From the NCBI GenBank assembly GCA_027063105.1, contig JAMOSL010000110.1, positions 1 through 44,124 on the forward strand: a stretch of DNA of 44,124 bases, written 5' to 3'. Positions 32,391-42,724 of this stretch are shown piece after piece (position 1 is the first letter of the stretch; each line of letters opens with the position of its first letter). Source of the DNA: Campylobacteraceae bacterium (GTDB lineage Bacteria; Campylobacterota; Campylobacteria; Campylobacterales; Sulfurovaceae). Under the pieces are notes generated by a model. It searched no databases, was not told the DNA's origin, and was given only the letters and a program-made list of their open reading frames with translations. The translations under genes and the position numbers were made by a program.

Positions 32391-33974
32391 ATGAATAAAA
32401 TTAATCTTATGTCTGTAGTAACTGCGTCACTACTTCTAGTAAATCCTATACAAACAAATGCAAGTGAAGGTGTTACACTTTATCCAAAAACTGTTATTGT
32501 AGATATTAAAGATAAAATAGTTGAACCTGCAAAGGCAGTGGCTGTTGAAATCTTAAAAGTTGAAGTAAAAGCCGAACCTAAAGTTGAAGTAAAAACAGAA
32601 AAAGCAACTGTTTCAACAGAAAAAATTATCGATGTAAATAAAGATACACATATTCATATTCATATCGACGGAAATAATGCTATGACTTCAGAGAGTATTA
32701 AATTTGCTGAAGAGAAAATGAAATTTTTACTTGAAAAAGAAAGATTAGCAAAAGCAAAAGCCGAACTAATTCTTGGTGCTAAAGCTGTAATGGCTGAAAA
32801 AATTAAATTAAAAAAAGAAAAAGAAGCCTTTTCACAACTAAAAAGAGAAGTTATTCCTGTTAAAGTACCTGCTGTTGTTCAACCAGTAGAAGCTGTAAAG
32901 CCAGTAAAAGCTGTTAGTCCAATAGTTAAAGTAGTAAAAGCAGTTGAACCTGTAAAACCTGTTACTCCAAGTAAAGCTTCAAAAATAAATATTATAGTTA
33001 CAAATATTGGCGAAAATAAAAGTGTAGGAGATATTATTAAAGCAGCAGTTGTTGTCTCTGCACCGATTAAGAAAGATGATGAGAAAAAAGTTGTATCTAA
33101 AGAAGAAGCACCTTTTGATTATAAAGTAGAAGCAAAAAAAGTAGCTGAAAATGTATGGTGTTTCTTTGGTGCATTAGATAAACCAACTAAAGAAAATGCT
33201 GGATATATGGTAAATAGCTGTTATATTAAAACAAATGATGGTTACCTTGCTATGGATACTGGTCCTTCATATCAATTTGCAAAACAATCTTATGAAGCTA
33301 TGCAAAAGATTGAAGATTTACCAGTTAAGTTTGTTGTCAACTCACATGAGCATGATGACCATTGGTTGGGTAATGACTTCTTTAAAAAGAAATTTGGTGC
33401 TATGTTGATTGGTCCAGAAAGTATCAATACAAATTATAAAGATGGTGATAAAACTAGAATGTATAATATTCTTCCTGATAATGCAATCAAAGGAACACAT
33501 ATTATCAAACTTGATAAAACTCCAAAAAAGGCAACACTTTTAACATTTGGTGGTGAAGAGTTCCAAATTATTCCAATGGACGTAAAAGCTCATACGGGTG
33601 ATGATATATTTATATATATGCCAAAGAGAAAAGTTCTTTTTACAGGTGACTTAGTTATGAATGGTAGAATTACTTCTGGAAGACATGGTTCTGTTATGGG
33701 TCAATTAAAAGCTTTAGGTATTATGCAGAAATTAGATTGGAAAGTTTTAATTCCAGGTCACGGATTTATTACAGATGCAAGAGCAATGGATGAAGCTAAT
33801 TTATATTTTAAATTAACAAAAGAGAGAGTTCTTAAAGCAATTGAGGAAGGTGTTGATGCTACAGAGATTAATCAAGTTGTTAAATTGATAGAATTTAAAG
33901 ATAAAGCTATGTATGATATTTTGAATGCTCATAATATTGGCTTTGCATTTGAAGAATTAGAGATGTTAGATTAA
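32391..33974 (+). CDS. SoxH-like metallo-beta-lactamase-fold protein with long Lys/Val/Ala/Pro-rich N-terminal extension
   Basis: VVNSHEHDDHWLGNDFF (HxHxDH), HTGDDIFIYMPKRKVLFTGDLVMNGR, LIPGHG; signal-like N-terminus. Confidence 0.88.
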   Translation: MNKINLMSVVTASLLLVNPIQTNASEGVTLYPKTVIVDIKDKIVEPAKAVAVEILKVEVKAEPKVEVKTEKATVSTEKIIDVNKDTHIHIHIDGNNAMTSESIKFAEEKMKFLLEKERLAKAKAELILGAKAVMAEKIKLKKEKEAFSQLKREVIPVKVPAVVQPVEAVKPVKAVSPIVKVVKAVEPVKPVTPSKASKINIIVTNIGENKSVGDIIKAAVVVSAPIKKDDEKKVVSKEEAPFDYKVEAKKVAENVWCFFGALDKPTKENAGYMVNSCYIKTNDGYLAMDTGPSYQFAKQSYEAMQKIEDLPVKFVVNSHEHDDHWLGNDFFKKKFGAMLIGPESINTNYKDGDKTRMYNILPDNAIKGTHIIKLDKTPKKATLLTFGGEEFQIIPMDVKAHTGDDIFIYMPKRKVLFTGDLVMNGRITSGRHGSVMGQLKALGIMQKLDWKVLIPGHGFITDARAMDEANLYFKLTKERVLKAIEEGVDATEINQVVKLIEFKDKAMYDILNAHNIGFAFEELEMLD

Positions 33975-33991
33975 TCAAAAGGAAAAATAAG

Positions 33992-34480
33992 GTGAGTAAA
34001 ATTTTATCATATATAAGGATACTCATCTTTATATTACCAGTATTTGCAATGTCTATAGAAATAGATTTTGATATAGATAAAAGTGTTAAAGATGCAAATA
34101 AAACGAATAAACACATAATCCTATTTATCCATAAGGATAATTGTGGTTATTGTGAAAGAATGTCATTCCTGCTAGATGAAAAAGATGTATTAAAAACTAT
34201 AAACAAAGATTTTATTTTATTAGATATAAATAGAGATGATGATGAAATAGTATCTTATCAAGGTTTTGAAGGTAGTAATAAAAAATTTATTAAAGCTTTA
34301 GATATTGATTTCTTTCCCACACTCGTTTTTATAGATACAGATAAAGATAAGATAGTTTATTGGGAATTGGGTTATAGAAATAAAGAAAAACTAATAACTA
34401 TTTTAGAGTATATTAGCACTAAATCGTATATTAAAAAGAGTTTAGAAGCTTTCAAGGACGAGGAATTTTTTGATGAATAG
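33992..34480 (+). CDS. Thioredoxin-fold protein (SoxW-like; GTG start)
   Basis: IILFIHKDNCGYCERMSFLL CxxC motif; FFPTLVFID cis-Pro region; leader peptide. Confidence 0.85.
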   Translation: MSKILSYIRILIFILPVFAMSIEIDFDIDKSVKDANKTNKHIILFIHKDNCGYCERMSFLLDEKDVLKTINKDFILLDINRDDDEIVSYQGFEGSNKKFIKALDIDFFPTLVFIDTDKDKIVYWELGYRNKEKLITILEYISTKSYIKKSLEAFKDEEFFDE

Positions 34481-34910
34481 TGATAGTGGTAAGATTTTAA
34501 ACCTTTTTATTTCAAATAAAGGTGATAGTTTAAAAGAAAAATTAGATGAAATTAAAGTTGATAAGTATGGCGTAATCGGTGATAAGTTTTATGCTAAAGA
34601 TATTCAAAGATCTATTTTAATTTCAACTATAAAAAGTTATGAGTTAGCTAAAAATAATAATATAGAACTTTTAATAGGTTCATTAGGTGAAAATATATTA
34701 ATGGATTATAATCCATACTTTCTCCCTCTTGGTTCAAAAATAAAAATTGGAAATAGTATACTAGAAATAACTCAAAATTGTACTTTATGCAAAAGTTTAA
34801 CAAAAGTAAATTCTAAATTACCCAAACTTCTTAAAGATGATAGAGGAGTATTCGCAAAAGTTGTAGAGGCTGGAGTTATAAAAAGAGGCGATAAAGTTTA
34901 TATTTTATAA
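34473..34910 (+). CDS. MOSC-domain protein
   Basis: GVIGDKFYAKDIQRSILIS, GSLGENILMD, LEITQNCTLCKSL, GVFAKVVEAGVIKRGDKV. Confidence 0.83.
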   Translation: MNSDSGKILNLFISNKGDSLKEKLDEIKVDKYGVIGDKFYAKDIQRSILISTIKSYELAKNNNIELLIGSLGENILMDYNPYFLPLGSKIKIGNSILEITQNCTLCKSLTKVNSKLPKLLKDDRGVFAKVVEAGVIKRGDKVYIL

Positions 34911-34962
34911 ATAAAGTACTTCATTGGAGTATTTTGTTCATTAAATTAAAATAGGAGATGAA

Positions 34963-35922
34963 ATGAGAAAAACGCTATTATCATTGGCTGTTGTAGGTGC
35001 ATTAAGTATATCAGCAAATGCATTTACACTAGGTGAACTTGGAAATTTTGAGTTTAAAAAAGCTAACCAAAATGTATTTATTCTACATGGACCACCAATG
35101 GAACCAAATGTAGAAAATGAAGGTTTTATGAATAATCCAGCAGTCATAGAAGCTGAACATGGTCTTATTATGATTGACCCAGGTGGAAATTATAATGTCG
35201 GTAAAAAAATCTTTGCAGAGTTAGAAAAAGTAACTAAAAAACCAATCATTGCTATTATAGATACTCATAAACATGGTGACCATTGGTTTGCTAATAAGTT
35301 AATGAAAGAAAAATATCCTAATGTAAAAATATATGCGTTAGAGAAAATGATAGAAGCTAGTAAAGCTGGTGAAGCTGAAAAATGGTATGGAATTTTAGAA
35401 AGATTATCAAAGAATCTAAAAGGTACAAAAGAGTTTGAATATCCAACTATTTCTATTAAAAATGGAGATAAACTTGAGATTGATGGGCAAACATTCTTTA
35501 TTCATAGCCCAAAAAGAGCTCATACTGATACTGATGTATTAATTATTCATGCAGAAAGTAAAACTCTATTTTTAGGTGATAACTTAATGAAACTCCGTTT
35601 AGGTGGATTTGATGACTCTTCAAGTATTTTAGGAAATATTAAATTATTAGAAGAGATAAAATCTGCTCCAGAGCTTAATCTTTATGTTCCTGGTCATGGA
35701 CCTTCTGGTAAAATGAATGAGGCAATAGACCCATTCTTAGATTATATGAAATTATTGCTTGAAGGTGCTAAGAAAGCTCTTGATGAAGATATAGAAGCTT
35801 ATGAAATGAAACCAGAAGTTGTTAAAACAATGAAAGAATACCAAAATTGGGATGCATTTAATGGACAAATGGGAAAACATCTTCAAAAAGCTCTTGATGA
35901 ATTAGAAGCATTAGAAGAATAA
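34963..35922 (+). CDS. Periplasmic metallo-beta-lactamase-fold hydrolase (SoxH-like)
   Basis: Signal peptide; IDTHKHGDHWFANKLM, HTDTDVLIIHAESKTLFLGDNLM, YVPGHGPSG. Confidence 0.88.
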   Translation: MRKTLLSLAVVGALSISANAFTLGELGNFEFKKANQNVFILHGPPMEPNVENEGFMNNPAVIEAEHGLIMIDPGGNYNVGKKIFAELEKVTKKPIIAIIDTHKHGDHWFANKLMKEKYPNVKIYALEKMIEASKAGEAEKWYGILERLSKNLKGTKEFEYPTISIKNGDKLEIDGQTFFIHSPKRAHTDTDVLIIHAESKTLFLGDNLMKLRLGGFDDSSSILGNIKLLEEIKSAPELNLYVPGHGPSGKMNEAIDPFLDYMKLLLEGAKKALDEDIEAYEMKPEVVKTMKEYQNWDAFNGQMGKHLQKALDELEALEE

Positions 35923-35950
35923 AAATACAAATTATTAAAGGAAATTAAAA

Positions 35951-36550
35951 ATGGTAAAAAATATTTTAAGTACAATAGGTGCAATTGTTGTTTTAGCAGT
36001 AGTATATGCTGGAATTACTTATGGTGGTATGATGAGTAAAGTTTCTTCTCTTGATCCAAAAGCTATGGGTTATTATATGGAGATGTTTAATAAAGTTTTA
36101 GAGACAGGGAACAGTGCTGAAGCTATGGTTAGAAAAGTGAAAATTAATGATGATGTATCTACTGAAGATGTTATCGATAATTTAAACTCTATGGCTAGCG
36201 ATAATAATTTCCTAGTTGTCGGTGATTCTAAAATGTCTATTAACGAGAGTATCAAAACAGGTGGTAAAAGATATATTAGAATAATTCATTTTTGTGCTCC
36301 TTCTATTGCAGAACAATTTATAGATTTTTCTGAAGCATTTGGTGCTTTTATGCCTTGTAGAATTTTAATTGTTGAAGATGATAAAGGTGATAGATGGTTA
36401 TATACAATGTCTATGGAACTTATGCTTCATGGTGGAAAACCTTTACCTCCAGAGATGATGAAAATGGCGACTACTGTTAGAGATTTAATGTATGGAATGA
36501 TGGATGCAGCAGCAACTGATGGAGATTATGAGCCAGACGAAGAGGATTAA
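35951..36550 (+). CDS. DUF302-like protein with N-terminal TM
   Basis: RYIRIIHFCAPSIAEQFIDFSEAFGAFMPCRILIVEDDKGDRWLYTMSMEL resembles the DUF302 fold signature. Confidence 0.65.
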   Translation: MVKNILSTIGAIVVLAVVYAGITYGGMMSKVSSLDPKAMGYYMEMFNKVLETGNSAEAMVRKVKINDDVSTEDVIDNLNSMASDNNFLVVGDSKMSINESIKTGGKRYIRIIHFCAPSIAEQFIDFSEAFGAFMPCRILIVEDDKGDRWLYTMSMELMLHGGKPLPPEMMKMATTVRDLMYGMMDAAATDGDYEPDEED

Positions 36551-36584
36551 TTAATAACAAATAAAAGTATATTAAAGGAAGAAT

Positions 36585-38537
36585 ATGAAAGTTAAAACTA
36601 TTTCAAAACTAATTGCATCAGTTGCATTAACAATCAGTTTATCACAAGCTGGTACTCTTATAGAGCTTCATGGAACAAAAGGTGAAGCAGGAACACAATT
36701 AACTGATATGGTAAGAAAATTAGATACAATTGGTTATTCCACTGTTGGTAAAAATGAACATATAGAGATTCATTATTTTAAAAAATATAAAGAGAGAAAC
36801 TTAGATCTTTTAAATTTTTATACAATTGTGGATAGAGAGTCTATACGAGAGCTTCTATTACATAACCCAGATTTTGGTGCTTATGCTCCATTTAATCTCT
36901 TAGGATTTAAAAAACTTCCAGATGCAGAAGGTGGTGATACTACTTGGTATGGTCATTTAGATAGCGATACTATGATAGATATTATTGGTGAAAAAGATGA
37001 AAATATCAATAAAAAATTTAAGGCAATGATTAGTAAAGTTGATGATTTAATTACAAAGGAAATGAAGCCAACTGTATCTAAAACTCTTTCATACGATGCC
37101 AAACTTCCTGCTCAACCTCTCTTGAAAATGGTTAAAAAGTTTAACGGAGTTGATGATATTGAAGAATTTGTAGAAGAATTTATTATAACTCATGATTCAC
37201 TCTTTGGTAAAAATAACTTTATTATTGCTGGATTTATTGATTTTAAATTTGAATATGATGATATGGAATTAGATTTTGATAAATATGACGCTTATTGGGT
37301 TTCATCTTTATGTCATTTCCAATTCTCTAATTCAGTATTTAATCATAATGAACCACAAGCTGGTGCTTTTGCTCCTTGTTCTGTATACTTTTATATTCCA
37401 AAAGGTAAAAATGAACTTCATGTTGGATATGCAACTGTTGAGAATTGGATTACTACAACAGGTATAAAAGATAAAGCTCAATTAGAATATATGCAGAGAA
37501 TAGCTGATGATGTTGTTGAAACATTTAAAGAGCTAGGATTTACAGTTGAAGAGGGAACAGGTGGCGAATCTGCTAAAGCTGTAGCAACAACTAGAGATTT
37601 AGCTACAGAAATTAATGAACTTAAGGCTATTGTTAAATCAATGGCAAAAGATATTGATGAGTTAAAAAAAAACGAAGTAGTAGAGTCCAATAGTTCTTCT
37701 AAAAAAGCTTCAACTCAAGTAGTTGTTGCTCCAAAAGTAGAGCCTAAGAAGATAGAAAAACCAAAAAATATGGTTGTACTTCCTAAAAAAGAGTTCAAGA
37801 CTAATAAAATGGTTATATCTGACAAAGCACCTGATACAATTAGTGCCTATTTCGTAGCAAACCCTCAAACTATTGAAGTTCTAATATATAATCTTAGAAT
37901 CAATGGATTCGAGGTTATTGCGATAAATGATATTTTTAAAGGTAAAACAGTTGTATCTATTACTAACGAAGAACTAAAAAATACAAACTCTTTTGTCTCT
38001 GTAATTAATATTTTAGTTAATGGTAAAGATGAATTGCGTTTACAAAATCCATCATATTTTGGTGCATCATATCTTCAAGATAAGTTCATATATGGTCAAT
38101 TTAAGAATACAAAAATATCTCTTCAAAAAGCATTAGGCAATATGTATCTTACTTATGATATTAATAAATTTTCAAAAGTAAAAGATTATCACTTCATGTT
38201 TGGTATGCCTAGTTTTAATGATATTATACACTTATCTGATAGTGTAAAAATTATTAATAAAACAAAATTTGCTTATAGTTTGAAATTACCTAATGGTGCA
38301 ACACTTATCGGACATAAAATGTCAGAATCAAATAATAAATTTCTTAGTATAGTAAATGCAGAAGCAAATAGTCAACTTCTTCCATATCAATCAATGGTTA
38401 AAGATGGTAAAGCATTTATGCTAGATCCTAAGTATTATCTTCCTTTATCTCTTCCTCTATTAACAATGACAGATTTTATGAAAATAAGAACTATCCCAGA
38501 TGATATAGAAGATGAACTTAAAAAAGATTTTAAATAA
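36585..38537 (+). CDS. Large exported protein with two DUF302-like regions separated by a coiled-coil/KP-rich linker
   Basis: Leader; FQFSNSVFNHNEPQAGAFAPCSVYFYIPKGKNELHVGYATVENW (first region); ISAYFVANPQTIEVLIYNLRINGFEVIAI...YLTYDINKF (second region). Confidence 0.6.
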   Translation: MKVKTISKLIASVALTISLSQAGTLIELHGTKGEAGTQLTDMVRKLDTIGYSTVGKNEHIEIHYFKKYKERNLDLLNFYTIVDRESIRELLLHNPDFGAYAPFNLLGFKKLPDAEGGDTTWYGHLDSDTMIDIIGEKDENINKKFKAMISKVDDLITKEMKPTVSKTLSYDAKLPAQPLLKMVKKFNGVDDIEEFVEEFIITHDSLFGKNNFIIAGFIDFKFEYDDMELDFDKYDAYWVSSLCHFQFSNSVFNHNEPQAGAFAPCSVYFYIPKGKNELHVGYATVENWITTTGIKDKAQLEYMQRIADDVVETFKELGFTVEEGTGGESAKAVATTRDLATEINELKAIVKSMAKDIDELKKNEVVESNSSSKKASTQVVVAPKVEPKKIEKPKNMVVLPKKEFKTNKMVISDKAPDTISAYFVANPQTIEVLIYNLRINGFEVIAINDIFKGKTVVSITNEELKNTNSFVSVINILVNGKDELRLQNPSYFGASYLQDKFIYGQFKNTKISLQKALGNMYLTYDINKFSKVKDYHFMFGMPSFNDIIHLSDSVKIINKTKFAYSLKLPNGATLIGHKMSESNNKFLSIVNAEANSQLLPYQSMVKDGKAFMLDPKYYLPLSLPLLTMTDFMKIRTIPDDIEDELKKDFK

Positions 38538-38549
38538 ATATAAATCCAA

Positions 38550-38576
38550 ATAACCTCTAGTCTTACTGGAGGTTAT
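38550..38576. terminator. Hairpin between convergent DUF302 gene and gpmI
   Basis: ATAACCTC-tagtcttactg-GAGGTTAT. Confidence 0.6.
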
Positions 38577-38622
38577 AGATTAAAGTGTCTATGAGCTTTT
38601 GTTCCACATAATTGTTTATTCA

Positions 38623-40104
38623 TCAAAATAGAGCTTTATCCATCTCTTCAGGAATATCTAACCCCATAATCTTTAATACCGTCGGGGCTATATTATTCAA
38701 TCCCATATTATCTTTCAATTCTGTTACCTCATCAGCTAATATATAACACCAAACTTCACCCACTGTATGATTGGTTAACATATTTCCATTTTTATCTTTC
38801 ATCTCTTCACAATTGCCATGGTCTGAAGTTATTATTAGTGCATAATTATTATCTTTTGCTTTTTTTATAATTTTACCTAACTCTGTATCTACAGCACTAA
38901 CAGCTTTTTTTCCTGCTTCAAAGTTTCCTGTATGTCCAACCATATCACCATTTGCAAAATTTACTACAATAAATTCATAATCGTTATCTATTGCAGTTAA
39001 AACAGCTTCTCCAACTTCAGGAGCAGACATTTCTGGTTTCATATCATAAGTTTTTACATCAGGACTTGGAATTAAAACTCTACTTTCATCAATCATAGGA
39101 GTCTCTATTCCACCATTAAAGAAGAATGTTACATGTGCATACTTTTCTGTCTCTGCTGTATGTAATTGTTTTAATCCAGCATTTGAGATAATCTCTGCTA
39201 ATGTATTTTTAGGTGCATCTTTTGAAAATAAAATTGGATATGAGAACTTATCATCGTATTTTGTCATAGTTGCAATATTTAAGGATACAAAATCTCTTTC
39301 AAATTCAATAAAATTTTTATCTCCTAAAGCTGTTGTAATTTCTCTAACTCTATCACTTCTGAAGTTTAATACAATTAATGAATCACCATTTAGCAAACCT
39401 TTATAACCATTAAATGCCATAGGCTCAATAAATTCATCAGTTTCATCTTTTTTATAAGAGCTATCTATATATTCTAAAGGAGAAATAGAAGTTGATGGAT
39501 TAGCTTTACTAATAGCCTTATATCCTTTCTCAACTCTCTCCCATCTGTTATCTCTATCCATTGTATAAAACCGTCCACCAATTGTAGCAATTGATATATT
39601 ATCATCACAAATCTTTTCTATCTGTTTAATATAAGTTTTACTAGAAGTTGGACTTACATCTCTTCCATCTGTTATTAAATGTAAATATACCCTTTTTCCT
39701 TTTGATGCTGATATTTTTGCGATACCTATGATATGTTGAATATGAGAATGTACACCTCCATCACTAAGAAGACCTATTAGATGAAGATTATTACTTTTAG
39801 ATATAATCTCATTAAAAGCACCATTTTCTTCTATACTTTTATCTTCAAGAGCTAATGAAATTTTTACCAAATCTTGATATAAAATTCTTCCACTACCAAT
39901 TGTCATATGTCCAACTTCAGAATTACCCATTTGTCCTTCAGGCAATCCAACACTTAAACCATGTGTAGATATAAGCGTTTTAGGTATATTTGTCATTAAA
40001 TAGTCATAGTTAGGTTTATTCGCATCTTTAAAAGCATTACATGTACTATCTGGTTTACATCCAATACCATCCGTAATTACTAATATAGTCTTTTGTATAG
40101 GCAT
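38623..40104 (-). CDS. gpmI: 2,3-bisphosphoglycerate-independent phosphoglycerate mutase
   Basis: [65 protein letters not shown]. Confidence 0.97.
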   Translation of the reverse strand: MPIQKTILVITDGIGCKPDSTCNAFKDANKPNYDYLMTNIPKTLISTHGLSVGLPEGQMGNSEVGHMTIGSGRILYQDLVKISLALEDKSIEENGAFNEIISKSNNLHLIGLLSDGGVHSHIQHIIGIAKISASKGKRVYLHLITDGRDVSPTSSKTYIKQIEKICDDNISIATIGGRFYTMDRDNRWERVEKGYKAISKANPSTSISPLEYIDSSYKKDETDEFIEPMAFNGYKGLLNGDSLIVLNFRSDRVREITTALGDKNFIEFERDFVSLNIATMTKYDDKFSYPILFSKDAPKNTLAEIISNAGLKQLHTAETEKYAHVTFFFNGGIETPMIDESRVLIPSPDVKTYDMKPEMSAPEVGEAVLTAIDNDYEFIVVNFANGDMVGHTGNFEAGKKAVSAVDTELGKIIKKAKDNNYALIITSDHGNCEEMKDKNGNMLTNHTVGEVWCYILADEVTELKDNMGLNNIAPTVLKIMGLDIPEEMDKALF

Positions 40105-40177
40105 TTTTACAATCCTTAATTAAAATAATAGTAGAATATCATTTACAACTTAAAAATCAAGAAAGAAGCACCACATA

Positions 40178-41236
40178 ATGTTTTATGAACTATCCCAACT
40201 TTTCGATATTCATCTGTTTTCTTATATTACTGTCCGTGCAGGTATAGGATTTTTTATCTCTTTGATACTAACTATATTGTTGTATCCCAAATATATAGCT
40301 TGGGCAATAGCTAAGAATGCTAATCAACCAATTAGCAAATATATCCCAGCTCACAATGATAAAGCAAAAACTCCTACAATGGGTGGTGCTATATTTTTAT
40401 CGTCAATAGTCGTAGCCATATTATTAACTGCCAACTTAGGTAATATATATATTATTACAGGATTAGTAACTATTATAGGATTTGGATTAATTGGATTTAA
40501 AGATGATTTAGGAAAAGTATTAGCTGGTGATAACCTAGAAGGATTAACCCCTAGAGGTAAATTTACACTTCAGATTGTGGTATCATTATTAGTGATAAGT
40601 ATGCTTTTTTATGCAGGATTCCCAACAGAAATTTATATCCCATTTATAAAAACTCCTTTATTTGATATGGGATACTTTGCTATACCATTTTGGCTTCTTA
40701 TCTTTTTGGGTACAAGTAATGCTGTAAATTTAACAGATGGATTAGATGGATTAGCTACTGTTCCATCTGTTATTGCACTTTCCACTTTAGGATTAATTAT
40801 ATATATTACAGGTCATGCAATCATCTCATCTTATCTTCTTATGCCAAATATTAAAGGTGTAGGAGAGGTTACAATTTTAGCATCTAGTTTCGCAGGTGGA
40901 CTTCTTGGATTTCTCTGGTACAATTCTCATCCAGCAGAGATATTTATGGGAGATACAGGAAGTTTATCTATAGGTGGAATTCTTGCATACCTAGCAATTT
41001 TAGGGAAAAGTGAAGTTTTAATGATTTTAATTGGGCTTATATTTGTAATTGAAACTATGTCAGTTATTTTACAAGTGGCTAGTTTTAAATTAAGAGGTGA
41101 AAGAATCTTCTTAATGGCACCAATTCATCACCATTTTGAGTTAAAGAAGTGGGCAGAGAATAAGATTATAGTTAGATTTTGGCTAATATCTTTGATAGCT
41201 AATATATTGGCATTAATTACTTTAAAGTTTAGATAG
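40178..41236 (+). CDS. mraY: Phospho-N-acetylmuramoyl-pentapeptide-transferase
   Basis: [58 protein letters not shown]. Confidence 0.98.
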   Translation: MFYELSQLFDIHLFSYITVRAGIGFFISLILTILLYPKYIAWAIAKNANQPISKYIPAHNDKAKTPTMGGAIFLSSIVVAILLTANLGNIYIITGLVTIIGFGLIGFKDDLGKVLAGDNLEGLTPRGKFTLQIVVSLLVISMLFYAGFPTEIYIPFIKTPLFDMGYFAIPFWLLIFLGTSNAVNLTDGLDGLATVPSVIALSTLGLIIYITGHAIISSYLLMPNIKGVGEVTILASSFAGGLLGFLWYNSHPAEIFMGDTGSLSIGGILAYLAILGKSEVLMILIGLIFVIETMSVILQVASFKLRGERIFLMAPIHHHFELKKWAENKIIVRFWLISLIANILALITLKFR

Positions 41237-42462
41237 TGAAAAATATAGATAATAAACCAACACTGTTTGGATATGGACTAACAACAAAAGCAATAGCATC
41301 ATCTTTAGGTGGTGGATGTATCTTTTTTGATGATAATGTAAAAGAGGCATATTATGATAATGAGAAAAATTATATCTTGCCATCTAATCTATTCAAGCCA
41401 AAAGATAGTAGTTTAGAGGTCACAACTCCTAGTTTAAAACCATCGAATAGATTAATTAAAACAGCTAATAATTTAATCAGTGAGTATGATTATATCTTGC
41501 CTCAAACAGAAGCGAGAACAATATGGATCAGTGGAACAAATGGTAAAACGACAACTACTCAAATGATAACACATTTATTAGAAGATAGGGGTGCTATTAG
41601 TGGAGGAAATATTGGAACACCTCTTGCTCTTTTAGATAAGAAAGCTCCTTTATGGATTTTAGAAACAAGTTCATATACTCTACGACATACTAAAACAGCA
41701 TCACCAGATATATATCTTCTACTTCCTATAACTCCAGATCATTTAGATTGGCATGGAGGAGAAAAAGAGTATACTCAAGATAAATTGAGACCTCTATTAA
41801 CAATGAAAGAGGGTGAATTAGCATTAATTCCAAAAGGTTTGGACATTCCTAAAACTAATGCTTTTATAGTTGAATATGATAGTGTAGAGTTTTTGGCAGA
41901 TTATTTTAAATTAGATATAAGAAAAATAAATTTTAAATCGGCATTTTTAGAAGATGCATTAATAGCATTAGCCGTATCAAAAGTTATATTTGATGAGGTT
42001 AATTACGATTTAATAAATAGTTTTGTTGTAGATGCTCATCGTCAAGAAGAGCAGTTAGATAAATCGGGAAGATTATGGGTAAATGATTCTAAGGCTACAA
42101 ATATAGATGCCTCTATTCAAGCATTAAGAGCTTATAAAGAGAGTCCTATTCATTTAATTATAGGTGGAGATGATAAAGGAGTTGATTTAAATCCTTTATT
42201 TATAGAGTTGAAATTATATGACATTATTATTTATACAATAGGAAATAATAATAATAAACTTTTAGATTTATCTCATGAATATAATATAAATGCTGTAGAA
42301 TCAAAAACAATAGATTTGGCTATTAAAAATATAGATAAAGTATTACAAATAGGTGAGGTAGCATTGTTATCACCTGCATCAGCTAGTTTTGATCAATTTA
42401 CTTCTTATAAAGAGAGAGGAAAAGTATTTTTAGAACTTTCATCTAATTTAAGTTTATTATAA
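41236..42462 (+). CDS. murD: UDP-N-acetylmuramoylalanine-D-glutamate ligase (GTG start overlapping mraY stop)
   Basis: IWISGTNGKTTTTQMI, LETSSYTL, PITPDHLDWHGG, WVNDSKATNIDASIQAL, LIIGGDDKGVD. Confidence 0.96.
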   Translation: MKNIDNKPTLFGYGLTTKAIASSLGGGCIFFDDNVKEAYYDNEKNYILPSNLFKPKDSSLEVTTPSLKPSNRLIKTANNLISEYDYILPQTEARTIWISGTNGKTTTTQMITHLLEDRGAISGGNIGTPLALLDKKAPLWILETSSYTLRHTKTASPDIYLLLPITPDHLDWHGGEKEYTQDKLRPLLTMKEGELALIPKGLDIPKTNAFIVEYDSVEFLADYFKLDIRKINFKSAFLEDALIALAVSKVIFDEVNYDLINSFVVDAHRQEEQLDKSGRLWVNDSKATNIDASIQALRAYKESPIHLIIGGDDKGVDLNPLFIELKLYDIIIYTIGNNNNKLLDLSHEYNINAVESKTIDLAIKNIDKVLQIGEVALLSPASASFDQFTSYKERGKVFLELSSNLSLL

Positions 42463-42502
42463 GACTTTTTAGATATAATTTCAGCCACTTCAAATAATTA
42501 GT

Positions 42503-42578
42503 GGCTCCATAGCTCAGTTGGTAGAGCAAAGGATTGAAAATCCTTGTGTCGGCGGTTCGATTCCGTCTGGCGCCACCA
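42503..42578 (+). tRNA. tRNA-Phe (anticodon GAA), CCA encoded
   Basis: ggctccatagctcagttggtagagcaaaggattgaaaatccttgtgtcggcggttcgattccgtctggcgccacca folds as a cloverleaf; anticodon loop TTGAAAA. Confidence 0.95.
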
Positions 42579-42657
42579 CTTCAAAAAAACATAACCAAAA
42601 TTAATTATTAAGACTTTAATGCTAAAGTAACCCAATTTGTTACGAAAAACTCAATAT

Positions 42658-42677
42658 AACCCCTAGAATATGGGGTT
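42658..42677. terminator. Hairpin downstream of tRNA-Phe
   Basis: AACCCC-tagaatat-GGGGTT followed by GATTTTTTG. Confidence 0.6.
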
Positions 42678-42724
42678 GATTTTTTGAAGATTAATAATTA
42701 CCTACATATTTATGCAAGGAAAAA

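Noticed and set aside
37276-37467. Second-frame ORF within the DUF302 gene (and reverse ORF 37478-37690)
   Set aside because: Nested in a confident long CDS without independent evidence.
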